A stretch of 8,273 nt of DNA, taken from assembly GCA_028706415.1 (NCBI GenBank), contig JAQWBK010000054.1:1-8273 (forward strand). Reading direction: 5' to 3'. Position numbers and translations under genes: made by a program. A model generated the notes under the pieces. It did not search any database. It was not told where the DNA came from and saw nothing but the letters and a program-made list of their open reading frames with translations. Every line of letters starts with the position of its first letter. Position 1 is the stretch's first letter. Below, piece after piece: positions 1-6,759 of this stretch. The stretch comes from Oscillospiraceae bacterium. Its GTDB lineage: Bacteria; Bacillota; Clostridia; Oscillospirales; Acutalibacteraceae.

Positions 1-2003
1 GTCAGCGGTTGATACCCAAACAGCCTTTTAAATTTATAATCATACAAATTCGGAAGCTCCTGCTGCTTATCCTTCCCTGCCCCCCTTTCGCATCGATTTC
101 CGGTAACGAGTTTATTGCCATCACCGAATAGGTTGATGGTCAGCAGGCAGCTGTTTGTACAACCCTTGCATCGTGTAATTTTCGTGTCTACCGAAAACGA
201 ATTCAGCTTATCAGGGGAGATTAATGTGGAGTTCACCCCCTCTCTCCATGATTTTTTTGCCAGCAACGCCGCACCGAATGCCCCCATAAGACCGGATATT
301 TCCGGCCTTATTACCTCTTTGCCGGATATTATTTCAAAGCCGCGCAGTATTGCATCATTCAAAAAGGTACCCCCCTGAACGATGATTTTATTCCCCAATT
401 CAGACGGACTTTTTAGTTTTATAACCTTGTAAAGGGCATTTTTTATAACCGAATAACATAATCCCGCCGAGATATCCCCTACCGATATGCCCTCTTTTTG
501 TGCTTGCTTGACCTTTGAATTCATAAACACGGTGCAACGGGAACCCAGGTCAACCGGATTTTTCGCCCTTACCCCCTGCATCGAAAACTCCTGAACCGAT
601 AAATTCAGGGACTTTGCAAAGGTTTCGATAAATGAGCCACAGCCGGATGAACACGCCTCATTTAGCGTAACATCCGAGATAACACCATCATTTACGCGAA
701 TGTATTTCATATCCTGCCCGCCAATATCCAAAACCGTATCCACTCCGGGCAAAAAATACTCAGCCGCCGTAGAATGGGCTACCGTCTCGACCTCCCCCAT
801 ATCACAGAAAAATGCGGCTTTGACAAGCTCCTCACCATATCCCGTAACAGCGGAATAGGCGATATATGCACCCTTGGGTATTTGCGAATATATCTCTTTT
901 AATATATACTCTGCCGATTTCAGGGGGCTGCCCTCATTGCTTTTATAGCATGAATAAAGCAGGCATCCGTCTGGGTCAATCAGGACGGCTTTACTTGTGG
1001 TTGAGCCCATATCCAATCCCAGATAGCAACGACCATTATAATTTTTTAAATCATTTTTCTTAATATTGCCTGTGTGCCTATTTATAAAATCCTTATATTC
1101 CTTTTCATCTGAAAACAGGGGTTCAAGAAAACCGGATGAAAGCGAAATGCTTTTATCATCCTTGCAAAGATTTAATAATTGCAGTAATGATGTATCATTT
1201 TCTATTTTCTTTGCATGCAGTGCCGCCCCCACCGCAACATAAACCTGTGCATTTTGCGGCACAATCATGTCGCTTTCGGTCAAATTTAAGGTTATCTGAA
1301 ATCGACGGCGAAGCTGATCCAAAAAATGCAGAGGTCCTCCCAGAAAACCAATCTTACCTTTTATTTTTCTGCCGGATGCCAAGCCGCCAATCGTCTGATT
1401 AACCACCGCTTGAAAAACAGATGCAGCAATATCCTCCTTTTTTGCTCCATCATTCAACAGAACCTGTACATCGGTTTTTGCGAATACCCCGCATCTTGCC
1501 GCAATCGGATAAATAACTCGGCTTTTTTCTGCCATACTGTTAAGACCTGCAGCATCTGTTTTTAAAAGTATTGCCATCTGGTCAATAAATGCACCCGTTC
1601 CTCCGGCACAAATACCGTTCATTCTTTGATCGGTCCCGCTATCAAAATAAGTAAGCTTTGCATCCTCTCCCCCCAGCTCGATAACCACATCAACATCCGG
1701 TATATATCGGCCGGCGGCAATGCCTCCGGCAATAACCTCCTGAACAAACGGCAGGTTTAAGTGTTGCGTAATCGAAATGCCGCCCGTACCGGTTACCGCA
1801 GCGTTTAGCCTTATATCCCCCACCAAACTATATAATTCTTCAAACATACTTTCTAAGGTAAACATAAGGTCTGCGTTGTGCCTGCAGTATTTGCTGTAAA
1901 CCAAGTTGTCATCATTATCCATCATTGCCAGCTTAACGGTTGTTGAACCAATATCTATTCCAAGATAAAATACTTTGTTTTTTAAGTTAATTGTATTCCC
2001 CAT
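1..2003 (-). CDS. 2-hydroxyacyl-CoA dehydratase activase, tandem-domain long form (3' partial)
   Basis: ATP-dependent [4Fe-4S] activase of the BadF/BadG/BcrA/BcrD family (HgdC-like). Such proteins inject a high-energy electron into 2-hydroxyacyl-CoA dehydratases or benzoyl-CoA reductases in the cytoplasm of anaerobes. I translated it by hand: the frame is open from ATG 2003 to the left edge, 667 residues. Activase domain 1 has the phosphate-binding GIDIGSTT at 15-22, ELGGED at 109-114 and likely cluster cysteines C132 (CAGGTG) and C171. Domain 2 repeats the plan: GLDMGSTT from 329, DIGGQD at 426-431, C451 (ACSSGCGS) and C490. The Cys-Cys distance is 39 in both domains, as I recall for HgdC. 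Then comes a cysteine motif C612-x2-C615-x3-C619 with C638 in GNRCERG, typical of the long (about 1400 aa) clostridial proteins that continue into a DUF2229/dehydratase-like region, here outside the window. The start has a GGAGGAA site (2014-2020) 10 nt upstream. The physiological substrate is unknown. Confidence 0.93.
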   Translation of the reverse strand, partial: MGNTINLKNKVFYLGIDIGSTTVKLAMMDNDDNLVYSKYCRHNADLMFTLESMFEELYSLVGDIRLNAAVTGTGGISITQHLNLPFVQEVIAGGIAAGRYIPDVDVVIELGGEDAKLTYFDSGTDQRMNGICAGGTGAFIDQMAILLKTDAAGLNSMAEKSRVIYPIAARCGVFAKTDVQVLLNDGAKKEDIAASVFQAVVNQTIGGLASGRKIKGKIGFLGGPLHFLDQLRRRFQITLNLTESDMIVPQNAQVYVAVGAALHAKKIENDTSLLQLLNLCKDDKSISLSSGFLEPLFSDEKEYKDFINRHTGNIKKNDLKNYNGRCYLGLDMGSTTSKAVLIDPDGCLLYSCYKSNEGSPLKSAEYILKEIYSQIPKGAYIAYSAVTGYGEELVKAAFFCDMGEVETVAHSTAAEYFLPGVDTVLDIGGQDMKYIRVNDGVISDVTLNEACSSGCGSFIETFAKSLNLSVQEFSMQGVRAKNPVDLGSRCTVFMNSKVKQAQKEGISVGDISAGLCYSVIKNALYKVIKLKSPSELGNKIIVQGGTFLNDAILRGFEIISGKEVIRPEISGLMGAFGAALLAKKSWREGVNSTLISPDKLNSFSVDTKITRCKGCTNSCLLTINLFGDGNKLVTGNRCERGAGKDKQQELPNLYDYKFKRLFGYQPL

Positions 2004-2367
2004 AAATTCAGGTTTCCTCCAAATAAATGTTTTAGCGAAACATACAATAACTATTATTTTGCCATGATATTTGGGAGTTATACTTGAAATTTGAAAACAT
2101 TCATTTAATACTAATATCCGGTCACCTCTAAAAACCCCTTCCGGCGTCTTCCGGCACAATTTCCGCCGGACTGCGTCAAACCTCCTCGTAATGCGGAAAC
2201 GCCCGGCAAGGAGGATAACGCAGACAGACGAAAAACAAACTGCAAAGACAGGATGCTTTTGTGTGGTCTTTATCACCGAATTTCCCTTTTTAGAATAGTA
2301 AACCACCTGTCTGTCAATAATATTGCTTGAAAACAGCAAAATTCTGCAAAAATAAGGGATGATTTAA
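2004..2367. other. Divergent intergenic region
   Basis: 364 bases without a gene, between the divergently read activase and DUF421 genes, so promoters for both should lie here. The activase-proximal 100 bases are AT-rich, but I could not pick a convincing -35/-10 pair on either strand. The middle (2109-2300) is a GC-richer palindromic repeat, listed separately. The last 67 bases before the DUF421 start are AT-rich and hold a weak AAGGG site at 2354-2358. Confidence 0.7.
2109..2300. mobile_element. Diverged MITE-like palindromic repeat, copy A
   Basis: 192-bp non-coding element resembling the copy at 6764-6919. The left end reads TACTAATATC and the right end, on the opposite strand, TACTATTCTAAAAAGGG; both resemble the ends of the other copies. 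Inside is a nested hairpin: CTGCGT (2171-2176) pairs with ACGCAG (2218-2223), CCTCCT (2181-2186) pairs with AGGAGG (2209-2214), and a GCG-GAAA-CGC tip lies between. A second hairpin TCCGGC/GCCGGA lies at 2150-2170. Internal stretches such as AAAACAAACTGCAAAGAC resemble AAAACAGACCGCAAAGAT on the minus strand of the 6764-6919 copy. TAA precedes the left end, but the right flank is AAC, so no target duplication is visible. An old, degraded copy is likely. Confidence 0.5.
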
Positions 2368-3045
2368 TTGTCGATAATTGCAATTCGTACCGTGATAATA
2401 TACATACTTGTTATCACGGCCATGAGAATAATGGGTAAAAGACAGCTCGGCGAGCTTCAGCCCGCCGAGCTTGTAGTTGCATTGCTGATATCTGACCTTG
2501 CGGCCGTTCCCATGCAGGAAAATGGTATGCCTTTATTAAACGGAATTATCCCCATCTTAATCCTTGTCGCACTTGAACTGTTGTTATCGGGACTTATGCT
2601 TAAAGTGCCGTTTTTTCAGCGACTTATCGGAGGGAGATCAAAAATCATTATCAATGACGGCAAAATTGATGTTAAAGCCTTAAACGGAATACGCATGACC
2701 ATAGAGGATTTGATGGAAGCACTGAGGCAGCAATCAATTTTTGACCTGAGAGAGGTTCAATATGCAATCGTTGAACCCAACGGTAGAACCAGTTTTTTAT
2801 TAAAGCCGGGTAATCGACCGGCTACATGTCAGGATTTAGAGCTTTCGGTGCCCGACAACGGTATTCCGATGATTATAATAAGCGATGGAAAAATATCAAG
2901 GTGGGGATTGGATGTATGCGGGCTCGATAAAGCCTGGGTAAACCAGGTGTTAATCGATAATAATTGTACAATTAATGATGTGTTTTTGCTTATGGCGGAC
3001 AGAGACCGCACCTATCATCTTATCAGGAAGGAGCAACAGCAGTGA
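2368..3045 (+). CDS. DUF421 / YetF-like membrane protein
   Basis: Integral membrane protein of the DUF421 (YetF/YcaP) family, 225 aa, function not established; relatives are widespread in Bacillus and Clostridia. Three hydrophobic segments lie at about residues 4-22, 34-50 and 56-79, with the family-typical MRIMGKRQLGELQPAELV between the first two. A cytoplasmic mixed alpha/beta domain follows, with the recognisable stretches SKIIINDGKID, a TIEDLMEALRQQ-type helix and VQYAIVEPNGRTSF. A second related half continues to the C terminus. Translation must start at TTG 2368 or later, because an in-frame TAA lies immediately before it at 2365-2367. The AAGGG site ends 9 nt upstream. The gene overlaps the next one by 4 bp, so the two are probably co-transcribed and translationally coupled. 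Confidence 0.9.
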   Translation: MSIIAIRTVIIYILVITAMRIMGKRQLGELQPAELVVALLISDLAAVPMQENGMPLLNGIIPILILVALELLLSGLMLKVPFFQRLIGGRSKIIINDGKIDVKALNGIRMTIEDLMEALRQQSIFDLREVQYAIVEPNGRTSFLLKPGNRPATCQDLELSVPDNGIPMIIISDGKISRWGLDVCGLDKAWVNQVLIDNNCTINDVFLLMADRDRTYHLIRKEQQQ

Positions 3046-3422
3046 AACGGATTATTGTGGCTATTGCGATATTGGTATCGGTTGCAGCCATATGCCTTAT
3101 AACACTTAAAGTACAAACCAATAATATAAAAGAACTGCTGAAAATAACAGACCAAATGGAGGAGGCATATGAAAAGGACGACCTGGAGAACTGTCTTGAG
3201 CTGTCTTATGAATTCGTTAAAAAATTTGATGAGAAAACCAATCTCTTTCCTTTATTTATGCGCCACTCCGATATTTCAAAAATCGAAGAAACAGCAGTAT
3301 CCCTTCCGATACTGCTGGAAACCAACAATATTCAACATTTTGCCCCCGAGCTTAAAAGATGCAACAATATGCTGAAAAATATGGCCGATTTGGAAATGCC
3401 GACACCCGGAAATATATTGTGA
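3042..3422 (+). CDS. DUF4363-like small membrane-anchored protein
   Basis: 126-aa protein with one N-terminal hydrophobic helix (about residues 4-22) followed by a charged, predicted all-helical domain rich in Glu, Lys and Leu. This layout and its position directly after a DUF421 gene match the DUF4363 family of Clostridia, whose function is unknown. The helix has no lipobox, so it is more likely a signal anchor than a cleaved signal; the rest would face outside. It starts at GTG inside the GTGA overlap with the upstream stop codon. A good AGGAAGGAG site at 3025-3033 sits 8 nt upstream, which supports this start over the internal ATGs. The family assignment rests on size, topology and neighbour rather than a catalytic motif. 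Confidence 0.8.
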   Translation: MKRIIVAIAILVSVAAICLITLKVQTNNIKELLKITDQMEEAYEKDDLENCLELSYEFVKKFDEKTNLFPLFMRHSDISKIEETAVSLPILLETNNIQHFAPELKRCNNMLKNMADLEMPTPGNIL

Positions 3423-3456
3423 TGAGCATTGGTCAATTTAAATCGTATTAGTCCCC

Positions 3457-4125
3457 CTAAAATCCCAATTCCTCACCTACCAATATGACTTTAATCCGTC
3501 CGGGTACGCTCTGGTGTGCCGAGATAAGATAATTGCTACAAATCCGCTGTTCACTGCTACATCCGGAGGTTATGTAATCATCATAAATTCCCTGACAATG
3601 GCCTGCTGCCGCGCAGTATGTGTTGCTGTTTAACCGAACAGCATTAGAGGGTGCGGAAAAACTTTTCACATAAGTCTCGGCTGCCTTAATATCCGGAACA
3701 ATCTTATTGCAGCCCACAACCATAATAACCGTTTTGGGGCCAAAACAAATTGCGGCAATTCGGTTGCTGTTGCCGTCAACATTATATAATTCGCCCTTCA
3801 TTGTAACCGCGTTTGAAGAAGAAAGATAAACATCTGCTGAAAAGCTTCCAATAAATACCTTTCTGATACCCTCTGCATCAAGGTGGGGTGCATACCTGTC
3901 AAGAAAGTTATATTTCCCGCTTCTCAGTAAATCTATAACTCCGGTCTGCTTTAATGTTTCAGAGCCACCGACAGCCACGGTATCCCCTTCATTTAGAAGC
4001 TGGGCAACCTTACCTTTTACATCTTGACATTTATCCACATAATATGTATCAATATTGTTTTTTTGAAGGTTTCTCATGGTTTTTTCGATCTGCATTTTAA
4101 TAACCTTATTCTTTGCAGGATGCAT
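3457..4125 (-). CDS. LUD-domain protein (DUF162, LutC/YkgG-like)
   Basis: 222-aa cytoplasmic protein of the LUD (lactate utilization) domain family. Relatives include LutB/LutC subunits of the iron-sulfur L-lactate oxidase, but stand-alone clostridial members like this one have no proven reaction. Family signatures are AVGGSETL at 51-58, the KYNFLDRY block at 71-78, SADVYLSSSNAVT at about 96-108, GELYNVDGNSNR at 111-122, and the C-terminal GRIKVILVGEELGF. Four cysteines near the C terminus (C171, C177, C189, C196) resemble a metal or iron-sulfur site. The frame is open upstream to an ATG at 4248. I chose ATG 4125 because an AAAGAAGG site (4133-4140) lies 7 nt before it, the conserved fold begins there, and the extension runs through a palindromic element. 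The gene is convergent with the DUF4363 gene; no hairpin terminator is visible in the 34-bp gap. Confidence 0.88.
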   Translation of the reverse strand: MHPAKNKVIKMQIEKTMRNLQKNNIDTYYVDKCQDVKGKVAQLLNEGDTVAVGGSETLKQTGVIDLLRSGKYNFLDRYAPHLDAEGIRKVFIGSFSADVYLSSSNAVTMKGELYNVDGNSNRIAAICFGPKTVIMVVGCNKIVPDIKAAETYVKSFSAPSNAVRLNSNTYCAAAGHCQGIYDDYITSGCSSEQRICSNYLISAHQSVPGRIKVILVGEELGF

Positions 4126-4132
4126 TATACAG

Positions 4133-4140
4133 CCTTCTTT
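4133..4140 (-). promoter_or_regulatory. Ribosome binding site deciding the LUD gene start
   Basis: AAAGAAGG on the minus strand, 7 nt before ATG 4125. It favours the short 222-residue product over the 263-residue reading from 4248. Confidence 0.65.
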
Positions 4141-4152
4141 CTCTTGTAATAA

Positions 4153-4166
4153 ATACCCGGGGGTAT
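4153..4166. promoter_or_regulatory. Candidate operator: ATACCC/GGGTAT inverted repeat upstream of the LUD gene
   Basis: Perfect 6-bp arms (ATACCC and GGGTAT) around a 2-bp GG centre, 27 bp before the LUD start. G/C tracts flanked by ATA/TAT recall CsoR/CstR/FrmR-type operators, although the spacing here is short. On the minus strand an upstream GGGGGT could also pair with ACCCCC across this site, giving an alternative leader hairpin. No regulator gene is in the window, so this is inference only. Confidence 0.25.
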
Positions 4167-4192
4167 AGCCCAAACCCCCTGTGGGTGCATAA

Positions 4193-4293
4193 TACTGATT
4201 CCTCATTAAAACCTTACCAATAAATCTGCACAAAAGCCCATATATCAAAGCTTTTTGCTTGATTTATTGGAAGTTTTATAATCGGAATTAGTA
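4193..4293. mobile_element. MITE-like palindromic element, copy B (101 bp, TAA duplication)
   Basis: Nearly full-length inverted repeat. The left arm begins TACTGATTCC and the right arm, on the opposite strand, TACTAATTCC. Further in, CCAATAAATC (4217-4226) pairs perfectly with GATTTATTGG (4261-4270), and AAAAGC (4232-4237) with GCTTTT (4250-4255). Both ends are flanked by direct TAA (4190-4192 and 4294-4296), consistent with a 3-bp target duplication. It encodes no protein. It lies between the permease stop and the LUD start. Its left half forms part of the open but probably untranslated extension of the LUD frame. Transcribed, it would fold into a long stem. Confidence 0.72.
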
Positions 4294-4345
4294 TAATGCC
4301 ATTTTAGCTGAAATAGGCTAATTTTGCAACCCGCAGGGGGGTGTT

Positions 4346-5539
4346 TTATTCCATTCTTAATGCATCTACCGGTTTAAGTCTTGATGCCTTTACGGCGGGA
4401 TATACCCCGAATGCACCCCCTATAACGATAGAAAAAGCAATCAATAAAATATAATCGGATATTCTAACAGGAACGCTAAGCCCAAACATTTTAATACCGA
4501 CGAAGGATATAGTACCTCCAACAAAAATTCCAGTAACGCTTCCAAAAAACGATATGACCACCGCTTCGGTTAAAAATTCAAGCAATATTCGTTTCCCGGA
4601 TGCTCCAATAGCTTTTTTTATGCCTATTTCCCGCATACGCTCATTAACCGATACCAGCAGGATCGTCATTATTCCAAGTCCGGATACTACAAGAGATATG
4701 CTGCTGATAACAGTCAGAACAATACTCACAATATCCAACAGCCCCCCCAACCTGTCCCGCTGAAGGGAGAGATTATCGGCTCGAAAATAATCGGTGTAGC
4801 CGGTTGCGTGTCTCAGTCTTTCAAGAATTTGATTTTCTGTGTTAACGATATCGGCATTGCCGGTGACCCGAACGGCCACCTGATCGAAATTATCGCGGCC
4901 GGTCAGAGTCTGAAGCGTGCTGTAAGGCACATAAACCATGCTGGGTATAAATTCGACAAAATTCTGCATTAGGCTGCTTCCTGCTTCGGAAACACCGACA
5001 ATCTTGAATTCCTCCTCCACCCCATAAATCTGCAGGTATATGGTTTTGCCTGTTATGTTTTCACGCCCATATGACTGTTTCGCAAGTGTCTCGTCTACAA
5101 CACAAACATGATCAACCGCTCCCACATCCCCTTTGGAAATCATCCTCCCATACTTTAAATTCAGTGATATCGCCTGCTTTGCGCCCGCATCAATCCCGCA
5201 TATCAGGGTGTCATGTCGGGATTCTCTTAAAAGCGAGCTGGCGTAATGTATCATTAAGGGCATAGCGGTTGTCACATTTTTTGTTTTGCGTATCAGCTCA
5301 AGGTTTTCAAATGTAATCCCATTTAACCCTCCCGATGTAAGTGAATTGGATGTACTGATTGAAAGTCCGGATATTCCAAGGCTTTCAAGCTCAGAATTAA
5401 CAGCCTTTTTGCCGGCATTACTAATCATTGTCACAATAACCACCAGCATTACCCCTATTGTGATGCTGCCGACGGTAAGTAATGTACGAAGCCTTTTTCT
5501 CAAAAGGCTCTTTAACGCACAATTTATTATATCACTCAA
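4346..5539 (-). CDS. ABC transporter permease, MacB/FtsX family
   Basis: 397-aa permease of a type VII (MacB-like) ABC transporter, which moves substrates or transmits force at the outer face of the membrane. TM1 lies at about residues 19-40, followed by a roughly 220-residue extracellular MacB_PCD domain. Three C-terminal helices follow at about 268-296, 318-345 and 360-382. Between TM2 and TM3 is the NERMREIGIKKAIGAS segment that couples to the ATPase in this family, and the protein ends with the typical YPAVKASRLKPVDALR. It starts at TTG 5539, with a strong GGAGGGG site (5547-5553) 7 nt upstream inside the end of the adaptor gene. The 8-bp overlap implies translational coupling. No nucleotide-binding domain is present in this protein, and no ATPase gene follows. 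Substrate unknown. Confidence 0.92.
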   Translation of the reverse strand: MSDIINCALKSLLRKRLRTLLTVGSITIGVMLVVIVTMISNAGKKAVNSELESLGISGLSISTSNSLTSGGLNGITFENLELIRKTKNVTTAMPLMIHYASSLLRESRHDTLICGIDAGAKQAISLNLKYGRMISKGDVGAVDHVCVVDETLAKQSYGRENITGKTIYLQIYGVEEEFKIVGVSEAGSSLMQNFVEFIPSMVYVPYSTLQTLTGRDNFDQVAVRVTGNADIVNTENQILERLRHATGYTDYFRADNLSLQRDRLGGLLDIVSIVLTVISSISLVVSGLGIMTILLVSVNERMREIGIKKAIGASGKRILLEFLTEAVVISFFGSVTGIFVGGTISFVGIKMFGLSVPVRISDYILLIAFSIVIGGAFGVYPAVKASRLKPVDALRME

Positions 5540-6503
5540 CGGTTTTCCCCTCCACGGTAATCAGCCGTACCTTTGTGCCGGCATTTTTAATTTTATCGGG
5601 GTTTATTATAACCAAATCTCCGGAAGACAAGCCCGATAATATCTCAAATCCGTTACTTAATTCTTTGCCGGTTTTTATTATGCATTTAACCGAATATCCA
5701 TCCTTGTAAAGATAAACATATTCATTATTAAACTCATCCTGCATCACATATTCATAGGGAATAACAATACTGTCTTTTTGGCTTCCCACAATAATCTTTG
5801 TTTTTGCGGACAAGCCGGGTTTCAAGGATTCATCCTTTTCGGTTAGACTGATAACAGCATCCACCACTGTTTCTATCATTGTGCCGACATATTGCTGACG
5901 GGCGGTGGTTGCAATATACGATACCACCCCCTGATACTCGTTCAATGTAAAGGCTGTTCCGGATACAGTAACCTTCTGCCCCACCTTAATGTTTTTAAGC
6001 CGACTTTCCTGTATTGCAATCTTTACCTGAAGGGCATCGCTTGAGGAAATCACCGCACAAGGAGAATCGGTGCTGACGGTTTCGCCCGATGAAATATTTA
6101 TTGAGCTAACCTCACCTGAAATGGGAGCGACTATTTCCTTTACAATCTGCTCATCCGGTACAAGGGATGGGGATATGCCTGAAGCCGCCGAAATTACCTG
6201 CTTGGTAGCTTCAACATCCACAGAAAATAATAAATCCCCTTTTTTTACCTTGTCCCCCCCTTTTACATAGATATTATCGGCTATGCACGGAATTTTTACA
6301 TATACATCCTCGCTTTCAGCCACCTCAACTCGTCCGTTACAGGTGACCGTCTGCTCGATAAGGGTGGTTTTAACCTTTAAAACTCCGACCTCCGCACCCA
6401 GCTTATTTTTAAATTGTCCGAAAATGAGTATGCCCGCTATTATTACCGATGTAAAGGTTATCAGCATTACATATCGTTTCATCAGTGTACCAAATCCTTT
6501 CAT
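5532..6503 (-). CDS. Membrane-fusion (HlyD/MacA-like) adaptor protein of an ABC transporter
   Basis: 323-aa adaptor anchored by one N-terminal helix (about residues 8-27), with the rest outside the membrane. Family features: a first lipoyl-like half (CNGRVEVAESEDVYVKIPC), the turn motif KGGDKVKKGDLLFSVD, a second lipoyl half (IVAPISGEVSSINISSGETV), a beta-barrel region with ESRLKNIKVGQKVTVSG, and a membrane-proximal domain near GLSSGDLVIINPDKIKNAG. Only a short linker separates the lipoyl halves; the long helical hairpin that contacts TolC in Gram-negative relatives is missing, as expected for a single-membrane cell. It is first in a two-gene operon with the permease. The start is uncertain: ATG 6503 lacks a ribosome binding site, while ATG 6482 (seven residues later) has AAAGGA about 12 nt upstream and would give a 316-aa protein. 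Confidence 0.9.
   Translation of the reverse strand: MKGFGTLMKRYVMLITFTSVIIAGILIFGQFKNKLGAEVGVLKVKTTLIEQTVTCNGRVEVAESEDVYVKIPCIADNIYVKGGDKVKKGDLLFSVDVEATKQVISAASGISPSLVPDEQIVKEIVAPISGEVSSINISSGETVSTDSPCAVISSSDALQVKIAIQESRLKNIKVGQKVTVSGTAFTLNEYQGVVSYIATTARQQYVGTMIETVVDAVISLTEKDESLKPGLSAKTKIIVGSQKDSIVIPYEYVMQDEFNNEYVYLYKDGYSVKCIIKTGKELSNGFEILSGLSSGDLVIINPDKIKNAGTKVRLITVEGKTVE
5547..5553 (-). promoter_or_regulatory. Ribosome binding site deciding the permease TTG start
   Basis: GGAGGGG on the minus strand, inside the last codons of the adaptor gene and 7 nt before TTG 5539. It supports the unusual start codon and coupled translation. Confidence 0.75.
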
Positions 6504-6511
6504 ATATCGAT

Positions 6512-6529
6512 AATAATAATATTATTATT
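6512..6529. promoter_or_regulatory. Perfect 18-bp AT palindrome in the adaptor leader
   Basis: AATAATAAT followed by ATTATTATT with no spacer, starting 9 bp upstream of ATG 6503. It could be a protein-binding site, or simply AT-rich sequence made of ATA/TAT units. Confidence 0.3.
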
Positions 6530-6557
6530 CTGTTTCTTTATTAAGAAAATATGTTAC

Positions 6558-6574
6558 ATTTTCATTATGAAAAT
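6558..6574. promoter_or_regulatory. Candidate operator upstream of the adaptor-permease operon
   Basis: 17-bp inverted repeat with perfect 8-bp arms ATTTTCAT and ATGAAAAT around one central base, about 55 bp before the adaptor start. On the minus strand it is followed directly by GTAACAT, a possible -10 region, so it lies where a repressor or activator could control the operon. No regulator gene is nearby. Confidence 0.3.
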
Positions 6575-6603
6575 AAAAAAAGAGTACGTTTATTTAAAAT
6601 TAA

Positions 6604-6707
6604 TACTAATCTCAATAATAAAAGCCGATAAAATGGAGTGATTCGTTCTTTAAAGAAGAACGCGTCTTGAGCGACAATTTTATCGTTCCTTTTATTTGAG
6701 ATTAGTA
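6604..6707. mobile_element. MITE-like palindromic element, copy C (104 bp, TAA duplication)
   Basis: Non-coding inverted repeat. Both ends read inward as TACTAATCTCAA followed by ATAAAAG. A further matching block, CGATAAAAT (6626-6634) against ATTTTATCG (6677-6685), extends the stem to about 30 bp per arm. The centre (about 6641-6670) is a short divergent loop. Direct TAA lies on both sides (6601-6603 and 6708-6710). The right half aligns with the right half of the neighbouring copy at 6764-6919: compare CCTTTTATTTGAGATTAGTA with CCTTTTAATTGAGAACAGTA. Confidence 0.7.
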
Positions 6708-6759
6708 TAAACAACGCACTCGTCACCAACTAAATTCTATTTTACCCCACCGCGTGGAT

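Noticed and set aside
115..1565. Several plus-strand open frames of 65-88 codons opposite the activase gene
   Set aside because: They lie antisense to a continuous, motif-rich minus-strand gene and show no recognisable domains.
4126..4248. N-terminal 41-codon extension of the LUD frame
   Set aside because: It runs through half of a palindromic element, has no family similarity that I recognise, and ATG 4125 has a better ribosome binding site.
4300..4345. Possible terminator hairpins (TTAGC/GCTAA and ACCC/GGGT) after the permease
   Set aside because: Stems are only 4-6 bp, and the T-runs follow on the plus strand, which is the wrong direction for the permease.
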